Shown here piece after piece: positions 1 to 6,937 of a stretch of 64,000 nt of DNA; within the stretch, counting starts at the first letter, position 1, and every line of letters starts with the position of its first letter. Position numbers and translations under genes: made by a program. The notes beneath the pieces were generated by a model that did not search any database, was not told where the DNA came from, and saw nothing but the letters and a program-made list of their open reading frames with translations. This stretch comes from Betaproteobacteria bacterium (GTDB taxonomy: Bacteria > Pseudomonadota > Gammaproteobacteria > Burkholderiales > Rhodocyclaceae), in the NCBI GenBank assembly GCA_028065725.1, contig JAPTVL010000237.1:51751-115750 (forward strand). Direction: 5' to 3'.

Positions 1-653
1 TCGCGGCCCTTGACCAGATAGACCACGTATTCGGAAATGTTCTTCGCATGATCGCCGATGCGCTCGATCGAGCGGGCGATGAACAGCAGATCCAGCGAAC
101 TCGAAATGGTGCGCGGGTCTTCCATCATGAAGGTGATCAGCTGGCGCATCGCCGCCTTGAAGCCGGCATCCACCTCGCGATCCTGACGCACCACCTCGGC
201 TGAGGCATTGACGTCGAGGCGGGCGAAGGCGTCGAGCGATTTGCGCAACATGGCGACAGCAATCTCGGCCGGCGCCCGCAGATCGACCCGCGGCACGAAA
301 CGGGTGTCTCCACCGTGGATGCCGCGCGCCATTTTCGCGATCTTTTTTGCTTCGTCGCCGATGCGTTCGAGGTCGGTGATGGTCTTCACCACGGTCATGA
401 TCATGCGCAGATCGACCGCGGCCGGCTGCCGCTTGGCAATCACATGATTGCAGGCCTCGTCGAGTTCGACTTCGTGCCGATTGACCAGGCGATCGGCGGC
501 AATCACCTGCTCGATCGCAGCAAGATCGCCTGATGCCAGTCCTTCCATGGCGCGAATGACCTGCTGTTCGACCAGCCCGCCCATCGCCAGGACGCGCGTG
601 CGCAAACCCTCGAGATCGGCGTCGAACTGTTTGACGATGTGTTTTTGGTCCAT
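1..653 (-). CDS. phoU: PhoU, phosphate transport/Pho regulon accessory protein (3' partial)
   Basis: PhoU is a cytoplasmic, metal-binding helical protein that links the Pst phosphate transporter to the PhoR-PhoB two-component system and restrains the Pho regulon when phosphate is plentiful. The reading frame opens at ATG 653 (MDQKHIVKQFDADL...) and runs off the left edge after about 217 codons, so only the last few residues are missing. Both halves of the tandem three-helix repeat are visible, each with the family signature: ITDLERIGDEAKKIA in the first and ARSIERIGDHAKNISE in the second. The conserved acidic and His residues of these motifs are present. It is followed on the same strand by the window edge, where pst or pho genes would be expected. 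Identification is by motif and length; confidence is high. Confidence 0.93.
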   Translation of the reverse strand, partial: MDQKHIVKQFDADLEGLRTRVLAMGGLVEQQVIRAMEGLASGDLAAIEQVIAADRLVNRHEVELDEACNHVIAKRQPAAVDLRMIMTVVKTITDLERIGDEAKKIAKMARGIHGGDTRFVPRVDLRAPAEIAVAMLRKSLDAFARLDVNASAEVVRQDREVDAGFKAAMRQLITFMMEDPRTISSSLDLLFIARSIERIGDHAKNISEYVVYLVKGR

Positions 654-722
654 GCTGCCACCCCAGTTTGCAATGTCGCCACTATAGCGGCGACGTGTGA
701 ACAAATTATTTCAGCACGCGGC

Positions 723-1406
723 TCAGCGCAGATGGGTCTGTATTCCCTCGGGCGTCGCCAGCAGCAGCACGTCCGCACCGCGCTGCGCGAACAGTCCATT
801 GGTGACGACGCCGACGATCTGGTTGATCCGTTCCTCCAGTCCCGCCGGATCGGTGATCGACAGGCCGTGCACATCGAGGATCAGGTTGCCGTTGTCGGTC
901 ACCAGGTCGGCGCGCAATTTCGGCGTGCCGCCGAGCCTGGCCAGTTCGCGACTAACATAGGCTCGCGCCATCGGAATCACTTCCACCGGCAGCGGAAAGC
1001 GGCCCATGGTCTGCACCCGCTTCGATGCGTCGCAGATGCAGACGAAGGTCTCCGCCACCGCCGCGACGATCTTCTCGCGGGTCAGCGCACCACCACCGCC
1101 CTTGATCATCGCCATGCCGGCATCGATCTCGTCAGCACCATCGACATAGATGCCGATTGCAGCGACGTCGTTGAGGTCGAGCACGCGGATGCCATGGCCG
1201 GCCAGGCGCTTCGCCGTGGCTTCGGAACTCGCCACGGTGCCGCCAATGCGGTCCTTGATGGCGGCAATCTCGTCGATGAAAAAATTCGCCGTGGAGCCGG
1301 TGCCGACTCCGAGTATTGCCCCGACCGGCAGCCGGTCAGCCACATAGTCGCGCGCCGAGCGCGCCACTGCTTGCTTCAATTCATCTTGTGTCATGGCATC
1401 TTTCAT
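723..1406 (-). CDS. rpiA: Ribose-5-phosphate isomerase A
   Basis: RpiA interconverts ribose 5-phosphate and ribulose 5-phosphate in the pentose phosphate pathway (cytoplasm). The phosphate-binding loop GVGTGSTA lies near residue 36, followed by the family motifs DGADEID and [12 protein letters not shown], and a C-terminal [19 protein letters not shown]. The chosen start ATG 1406 ([12 protein letters not shown]) gives 227 aa and overlaps the stop of the upstream frame as ATGA; the internal ATG at 1394 (MTQDELK, 223 aa) aligns with the usual RpiA start and is the alternative. No good Shine-Dalgarno precedes either, which fits translational coupling to the upstream gene. phoU lies 70 bp downstream. 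Confidence 0.95.
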   Translation of the reverse strand: MKDAMTQDELKQAVARSARDYVADRLPVGAILGVGTGSTANFFIDEIAAIKDRIGGTVASSEATAKRLAGHGIRVLDLNDVAAIGIYVDGADEIDAGMAMIKGGGGALTREKIVAAVAETFVCICDASKRVQTMGRFPLPVEVIPMARAYVSRELARLGGTPKLRADLVTDNGNLILDVHGLSITDPAGLEERINQIVGVVTNGLFAQRGADVLLLATPEGIQTHLR

Positions 1407-2813
1407 GAAATTTGGGTCAATTCGATGCGATTCATGGTCCGGCCGTGATGGAGCAGGTTGTCGGAAAGCACGCGCCACAATCCAATCGCGCTGCGCAGTT
1501 CGGTCTCAAGACTGGAAACAAGGGTCTCCGCAGGCAGCCCGTCCTCGCGCCCCTCCAGGCTGACGATGATCGGGTCGGACCAACCATGACTGCCTCCATC
1601 GGCCACCCAGCTCCAGGCATTTTCTTCGCCGGCAGACAGTTTGGCCAATGCGTAAATCGATGCGATGGCGCGGCAGTACCGCCGGCACCACGGCGCCCAG
1701 CCCCGTTGCACTGGAGTCGATCTGCGTCCAGCGTTCCATCTGGGCTTCGTCACCGCCGGATTCCAGCCGGCGCAAAATCTCGATCGGCGTCTTCGCCGCT
1801 GCCGGTTCCCTGGCGGCGATCGCGGCCGCCTTTTTCACCTCATCCTCCGGCGCGACGGTGCCGAAACGGTCCTCATCGAACATGCGGGTGACAATCTCAC
1901 CCTCGTATTCGAACGAGCGGCCCATGCGGGCGAAATGTGCGGCAGCGATCATGCGTCGTGCCAGACCGAAGCCGAGCACGACCCGCAATTCGCCGGTCTG
2001 GCTGACGCGTTCGCTGCTGCGTGTGGGCGGTGCATGCGCCCAATGGTTCATCAGGATCAGGACCGTGCTTTCGATCTGTTCGCTGCTGGCGGGAACCTGC
2101 GCCAGCCAGGCGGGCGCTTCGTTCGGCTTCTTGACTTGGGCGGCAAGGCGCAGCACGGCACCGCGCAGTTTGCGCACCGAGCAATAACGCACGCTGCTGC
2201 CACCGGAGTCGCCCTGCGCCAATCGTTGCGGGCCCAGCGCCGCAGCGAGGTCGATGCGATAGGGTGCGACATGGGTCTTCGGCAGGCCCAGCCGGTTCAG
2301 CACCTGCAACAGACCGTGGGCCTCCTGCCACAGCTCTGCGCCGGGCGTGCGGTAGCGAAAACGCTGCAGCTTCTTGCGCAAGGCCCAGGTCATCAGCGCC
2401 CGCGCGGCACAGCGGGCGGTGCGCAGCTTGTCGTCGTCCGTGGCAAGTTCGATCGAGGCGTTCAGGAACGACCGATAGCAGCGGACCAGATGCGCCGCAT
2501 GGGTATCCAGCGCCGTCCACACCGAATCCGCAAGGTAGTCGCGTTCCCCGGCCGACAGGTAGCGCGTGAGCAACTGCTCCGCGCCGGGCCGCGCAAACTG
2601 ATCCAGTCGGGCCACTGCCCGCAGCGCCAGCTTGGGGCCGATTTCGGCAACGGCGGCATCGAGCCCGGCCAGCGACTCATCGACGTCGAACAGCAGGCGC
2701 CGCGGGTCGGACTGCGGGATGTCGGCCATCAGGGCGTTCAGGCTCGCGTCCGAAGCCCATGGGTGGTCCGACGTCTTCTTGTCCTGGAACCGTGAGAGTA
2801 ACTTGTTGAACAC
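1403..2813 (-). CDS. Protein of unknown function, apparently frameshifted near its 3' end
   Basis: I do not recognise this protein. From ATG 2813 ([13 protein letters not shown]...) the frame gives about 380 residues of ordinary helical cytoplasmic protein without signal peptide or membrane segment. It then turns into an Arg/Cys/Trp-rich tail typical of an out-of-frame reading and stops at 1506. In the neighbouring frame, starting at about 1660-1680, a normal-looking sequence begins ([19 protein letters not shown]..., ending ...NRIELTQIS) and stops at TGA 1403. That stop overlaps the rpiA ATG by ATGA, which supports it as the ancestral end. Removing one base near 1660-1680 would join the two parts into about 470 aa. 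This is either a real mutation or a sequence error. It probably shares an operon with rpiA. Confidence 0.6.
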
Positions 2814-2839
2814 AGTACCGGGAGTGTACCCGGATCAGC

Positions 2840-4642
2840 TCATTTTTTGCGCATCGGCGGTAGGTCGGTGCAGGAACCGTGCGCCACCTCGGCCGCCATG
2901 CCTATGGTTTCGCCCAGGGTCGGATGGGGGTGGATGGTCTTGCCGATATCCACCGCGTCGGCCCCCATTTCGATCGCCAGCGCGACTTCGCCGATCATGT
3001 CGCCGGCGTTGGGGCCGACGATGCTGCCGCCGATCACGCGATGGGTTTCTTCGTCGAACACCAGCTTGGTGAAGCCGTAGTCGGCGCCGTTGGCGATCGC
3101 GCGGCCGGAAGCCGCCCAGGGAAACCTGGCGACACTGACCTTGCGCCCGGCCTTCTTCGCCTCGTCCTCGCCGACCCCGACCCATGCCACTTCCGGATGG
3201 GTGTAGGCGACACCGGGGATCACCGTCGCGTCGAAATGCGCCTTCTGCCCGGCCGCAGCCTCGGCCGCGACGTGCGCCTCATGCACCGCCTTGTGCGCCA
3301 GCATCGGCTGGCCGACGATGTCGCCGATGGCGAAGATGTGCGGCACGTTGGTGCGCATCTGGCTGTCGACCGGAATGAAGCCACGCTCGTTAACTGCAAC
3401 CCCCGCCTTCTCGGCGCCGATCTTCCTGCCGTTCGGGCTGCGTCCGGCGGACTGCAGGATCATGTCGTAGCGCTGCGCCTCAGCAGGCGCCTGCTCGCCT
3501 TCGAACTTGACCCAGAGGCCGTCCGGTTTGGCATCCACAGCAACGGTTTTGGTCTTGAGCATGATCTTGTCGAAACGCTTGGCGTTCTGCTTTTCCCAGA
3601 CCTTGACCAAGTCGCGGTCCGGCCCCTGCATCAGGCCGTCGAGCATTTCGACCACATCGACTTTCGCGCCCAGCGTCGAGTACACGGTGGCCATTTCGAG
3701 GCCGATGATGCCGCCGCCGATGACCAGCATCCGCTTCGGAACGAAGCGCAGTTCCAGCGCGCCGGTGGAATCGACAATGCGCGGGTCGCGCGGTATGAAG
3801 GGCAGATGGAAGGCCGCCGAGCCCGCGGCGATGATGCACTTCTGGAAACGGATCACCTTCTTCTCGCCGGTCTTCTCCTGTGCGCTGCCGGTCATGGCCT
3901 CGACTTCCAGATGGTTGGCGTCGAGGAAGTGGCCATAGCCGCGCACGGTCTGCACCTTGCGCGCCTTGGCCATGCCGGCCAGGCCGCCGGTCAGCTTGCC
4001 GACCACTTTTTCCTTGTGCGCGCGCAGCTTGTCGATATCCACCTTGGGCGCGGCAAAGCTGACGCCCAGATCGCTCGCATGCCCGGCCTCTTCCATCACC
4101 GCCGCGACATGCAGCAGCGCCTTGGACGGAATGCAGCCGACGTTGAGGCAGACGCCGCCGAGTGTCGCGTAGCGTTCGACGATGAGCGTCTTCATGCCCA
4201 GGTCGGCGGCGCGGAAGGCGGCCGAATAACCGCCGGGGCCGGCGCCGAGCACCAGCATTTCGCATTCGAGATCAGCCTTGCCGGCGAATTTGCCGACAGT
4301 GCTTGCGGCGACCGGAGCGACTACCGGCGCGGCGACGGGCGCTGCCATGGGAACCGCGGCGGGTGCTGCGGCCGCCGTGGCGCCAGCGCCGACTTTCGCA
4401 TCGGTAGCGGCGATCATCGCCACCAGCGTGCCTTCCGCGACCTTGTCACCCACCTTGATTTTCAGTTCCGTGACCACACCCGAGACCGGCGAAGGCACGT
4501 CCATGGTGGCCTTGTCGGATTCCAGGGTGATCAGCGAATCTTCGGCCTTGACCGTGTCGCCGACCTTGACCAGAACTTCGATGACCGGCACATCCTTGAA
4601 GTCGCCGATGTCCGGTACCTTCACTTCGACGATGTCACTCAT
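2840..4642 (-). CDS. lpdA: Dihydrolipoyl dehydrogenase (E3) with N-terminal lipoyl domain
   Basis: LpdA is the FAD-dependent E3 that reoxidises dihydrolipoamide on E2 with NAD+ in the pyruvate dehydrogenase complex. From ATG 4642 (MSDIVEVKVPDIGDF) the 600-aa protein has a lipoyl domain at 1-76 with the lipoylated Lys in ESDKATMD. An Ala/Pro/Val linker at 77-130 follows, then the flavoprotein: GAGPGGY FAD-binding loop, redox disulfide CLNVGC (Cys165/Cys170), GGGIIGLE NAD-binding loop and the C-terminal HPHPTLGE His-Glu pair near 573/578. Typical E3 is about 470 aa; the excess is the lipoyl domain and linker, a known betaproteobacterial arrangement. The linker holds copy 1 of the 25-bp repeat, read as KVGAGATA. 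The start overlaps the upstream gene by 8 nt; it is the last gene of the operon. Confidence 0.96.
   Translation of the reverse strand: MSDIVEVKVPDIGDFKDVPVIEVLVKVGDTVKAEDSLITLESDKATMDVPSPVSGVVTELKIKVGDKVAEGTLVAMIAATDAKVGAGATAAAAPAAVPMAAPVAAPVVAPVAASTVGKFAGKADLECEMLVLGAGPGGYSAAFRAADLGMKTLIVERYATLGGVCLNVGCIPSKALLHVAAVMEEAGHASDLGVSFAAPKVDIDKLRAHKEKVVGKLTGGLAGMAKARKVQTVRGYGHFLDANHLEVEAMTGSAQEKTGEKKVIRFQKCIIAAGSAAFHLPFIPRDPRIVDSTGALELRFVPKRMLVIGGGIIGLEMATVYSTLGAKVDVVEMLDGLMQGPDRDLVKVWEKQNAKRFDKIMLKTKTVAVDAKPDGLWVKFEGEQAPAEAQRYDMILQSAGRSPNGRKIGAEKAGVAVNERGFIPVDSQMRTNVPHIFAIGDIVGQPMLAHKAVHEAHVAAEAAAGQKAHFDATVIPGVAYTHPEVAWVGVGEDEAKKAGRKVSVARFPWAASGRAIANGADYGFTKLVFDEETHRVIGGSIVGPNAGDMIGEVALAIEMGADAVDIGKTIHPHPTLGETIGMAAEVAHGSCTDLPPMRKK
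4374..4398 (+). repeat. 25-bp dispersed repeat, copy 1 of 13 (in lpdA linker)
   Basis: GCCGTGGCGCC + AGCGCCGACTTTCG. It lies in the interdomain linker of lpdA on the strand opposite to the gene, so the protein reads K-V-G-A-G-A-T-A just after the lipoyl domain. Confidence 0.75.
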
Positions 4643-5216
4643 TGGCTTTCCCTTCCAGCTTGAACTCATAGACCACGATCGGCGGTCCGGACGAAGTGTC
4701 GAATTCGATGCCGGCGGCGACGCCGGCCTTGGCGATCTGCGCCGCCGTCAGCGGGCCGTCGTAGAGCGCGTGCATGGCGCCGAGGGCGAAACTGCGGCCG
4801 GAGCCGGCGGACCAGACGCGGTCGAATTCGAACACCTCGCGATAGGAATAGACGCCGTAGATGCCGCTGCTGTTGGCGATCAGGGCGGTGATCTGCGAGC
4901 TCTCGTAGGGATCGTCCTCGTCTTCCTTGGGATTGAGGAAGGCGTGTTCCTTGAGGATCGGATGCAGGCGACGGAAGGTTTCATAGACTTCCATGCGCGA
5001 ACCGAGCTTCACGTCCTCCAGCCTGGAGAAAGCGGAGAGCAGCACCAGGTGGTGCGCCGAGGAACCGCAGATGCCGATCTTCGATCTGGCGATGTCGAGG
5101 ATCTTGTCGTGCTCGCCCTTGTAGCTGCGCGGCAGGCGCGTGTCACCGAAAGTGGTGAGGCCGTCGGCGGCGATGGCGACCGCGTCGCCCTTCTTGACTA
5201 CGGTCAGCGTGGTCAC
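4635..5216 (-). CDS. Proteasome/HslV-like Ntn-hydrolase (betaproteobacterial proteasome homologue type) inside the PDH operon
   Basis: A 193-aa protein starting at GTG 5216, whose GTGA overlaps the aceF stop; its own stop overlaps the lpdA start. After Met removal it would begin T-T-L-T-V-V-K-K, the N-terminal nucleophile threonine arrangement of HslV and proteasome beta subunits. It keeps Asp17 (AIAADG), a Lys in HDKIL (position 37, a 4-residue offset from the catalytic Lys33 of HslV), and the C-terminal glycine loop AGSGRSFALGAMHAL that matches the HslV IGSGG...A..A. The length matches single-domain beta-type subunits. No ATPase partner (hslU, mpa, clpX) is nearby. Known family: self-compartmentalising peptidases including BPH of betaproteobacteria. 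That it acts on or with the PDH complex is only an inference from position. Confidence 0.75.
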   Translation of the reverse strand: MTTLTVVKKGDAVAIAADGLTTFGDTRLPRSYKGEHDKILDIARSKIGICGSSAHHLVLLSAFSRLEDVKLGSRMEVYETFRRLHPILKEHAFLNPKEDEDDPYESSQITALIANSSGIYGVYSYREVFEFDRVWSAGSGRSFALGAMHALYDGPLTAAQIAKAGVAAGIEFDTSSGPPIVVYEFKLEGKANE

Positions 5217-6934
5217 AGCATGCTTCTCCGCATGTCGGCTAGCAAAGCTGCCAGATAGACGTTGAAGCGCGTCGCCAGGGCGCCGTCGATCACGCGGTGG
5301 TCGGCGGTCAGCGACAGCGGCAGGATCAGGCGCGGGACGAATTGCTTGCCATCCCAGACCGGCTTCATGGCCGACTTGTTGACGCCGAGGATCGCCACTT
5401 CCGGCGCATTGACGATGGGCGCGAAATAGGTGCCGCCGATGCCGCCGAGGCTGGAAATCGTGAAGCAGGCGCCCTGCATGTCGGCCGGCTTGAGCTTGCC
5501 TTCGCGCGCCTGCTTGGCCAGTTCGCCGCTTTCCTTCGCCAGCTCGAACACGCCCTTGCTGTCGGCGTTCTTGATCACCGGCACGACCAGGCCGTTGGGC
5601 GTGTCGGCGGCGAAGCCGATGTTGTAGTACTTCTTCAGCACCAGACTCATTTCTGTACCACTCGCGTCGAGCGACGAGTTGAACTCGGGATACTTCTGCA
5701 TGGCCTTGACGCAGGCCTTGATCAGGAAGGCGAGCATGGTCAGCTTGGCCGCAGTTTTGTCGGCGGCCTTTTCGTTCTCCTTGTTGATCTGGACGCGGAA
5801 GGCTTCGAGGTCGGTGATGTCGGCGTCTTCGTGATAAGTGACGGCCGGGATCATGACCCAGTTGCGCGACAGGTTGGCGCCGGAAATCTTCTTGATGCGC
5901 GACAGAGGCTGCACATCGATGGCGCCGAATTTCGTGAAGTCGATCTTCGGCCAGGGCAGCAGATCGAGTCCACCGCCGAGTCCTGCCACAGGCGCCGCCG
6001 CTGGTGCGGCTGCCGCGCTGACCACGCCCTTGACCCAAGCCTGGACATCGCTCTGCATGATGCGTCCCTTGGGGCCGCTGCCCGGCACTTTGCCGATGTC
6101 GACGCCCAGTTCGCGCGCAAAGCGGCGCACCGACGGGCTGGCATGGGCCGCCCGGCAGGACACCCGGTCCGCCGGCGTCGGCATCGCGACGCGCGGCTGG
6201 GCGGAGATCAGGTCGGCATCGCCGGGACGGAAGTCGGCCGCGGCTCCACCGGCCGCCGGCACGCTAGCAGGTGCGGCCGCCGCTTGTGGCGCCACGCTTG
6301 CCGCGACCGGCGCTACGGCCGACGCAGCGGCAGCCACCGGCGCCGTAGCGCCAGCGCCGACCTTTACCAGCGCCAGCACGACGCCTTCCGCAACCTTGTC
6401 GCCGACCTTGACCCGCAGCTCGGTGACCACGCCGGATACCGGTGAGGGTATATCCATCGTCGCCTTGTCCGATTCCAGAGTCATTAGCGAGTCTTCCGCC
6501 TTCACCGCATCGCCGACCTTGACCAGCAACTCGATGATCGGCACGTCCTTGAAGTCGCCGATGTCGGGCACCTTGACTTCGACCTCGGTTGCGGCAGCGG
6601 CGGGCGCGGCAACCGGCGCGGCGGCGGCTGGCGGAACACTCGGTGCCGCTGCGGGAGCGGCGACAACAGACGCGGCGGCGCCCTGCCCGGCAGCGGCGCT
6701 GTCGATCAGGGCAACGAGGCTGCCCTCGGCCACCTTGTCGCCGACCTTCAGCCTGAGTTCGGTGACCACGCCGGAGACCGGCGAGGGCACATCCATGGTC
6801 GCCTTGTCGGATTCCAGCGTAACCAGCGAATCTTCAGCCTGCACCGTATCGCCAACCTTGACCAGCAGCTCGATCACCGGCACATCCTTGAAATCGCCGA
6901 TGTCGGGCACTTTCACTTCGACTATCTGAGCCAT
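5213..6934 (-). CDS. aceF: Pyruvate dehydrogenase E2, dihydrolipoamide acetyltransferase
   Basis: AceF (573 aa) forms the core of the pyruvate dehydrogenase complex and transfers the acetyl group from lipoyl-Lys to CoA. Domain order: lipoyl domain 1 (about 1-75), Ala/Pro linker, lipoyl domain 2 (about 116-190), second linker, peripheral subunit-binding domain (SPSVRRFARELGVDIGKVPGSGPKGR, about 255-300), and the catalytic domain with DHRVIDG (catalytic His546). Each lipoyl domain carries ESDKATMD. E. coli has three lipoyl domains; here two are in E2 and one is in LpdA. The second linker contains repeat copy 2, read KVGAGATAP. The start ATG 6934 lies 3 nt after the aceE stop, and the stop overlaps the following gene as GTGA. 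Confidence 0.97.
   Translation of the reverse strand: MAQIVEVKVPDIGDFKDVPVIELLVKVGDTVQAEDSLVTLESDKATMDVPSPVSGVVTELRLKVGDKVAEGSLVALIDSAAAGQGAAASVVAAPAAAPSVPPAAAAPVAAPAAAATEVEVKVPDIGDFKDVPIIELLVKVGDAVKAEDSLMTLESDKATMDIPSPVSGVVTELRVKVGDKVAEGVVLALVKVGAGATAPVAAAASAVAPVAASVAPQAAAAPASVPAAGGAAADFRPGDADLISAQPRVAMPTPADRVSCRAAHASPSVRRFARELGVDIGKVPGSGPKGRIMQSDVQAWVKGVVSAAAAPAAAPVAGLGGGLDLLPWPKIDFTKFGAIDVQPLSRIKKISGANLSRNWVMIPAVTYHEDADITDLEAFRVQINKENEKAADKTAAKLTMLAFLIKACVKAMQKYPEFNSSLDASGTEMSLVLKKYYNIGFAADTPNGLVVPVIKNADSKGVFELAKESGELAKQAREGKLKPADMQGACFTISSLGGIGGTYFAPIVNAPEVAILGVNKSAMKPVWDGKQFVPRLILPLSLTADHRVIDGALATRFNVYLAALLADMRRSML
6342..6366 (+). repeat. 25-bp dispersed repeat, copy 2 of 13 (in aceF linker)
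   Basis: GCCGTAGCGCC + AGCGCCGACCTTTA, antisense to aceF, in the linker between lipoyl domain 2 and the subunit-binding domain; the protein reads K-V-G-A-G-A-T-A-P. Confidence 0.75.
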
Positions 6935-6937
6935 GGC

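Noticed and set aside
1295..1325. A match to the repeat core (GGTGCCGACTCC) inside rpiA
   Set aside because: It encodes the universally conserved RpiA loop GVGTGSTA, so the protein explains it; only part of the consensus matches.
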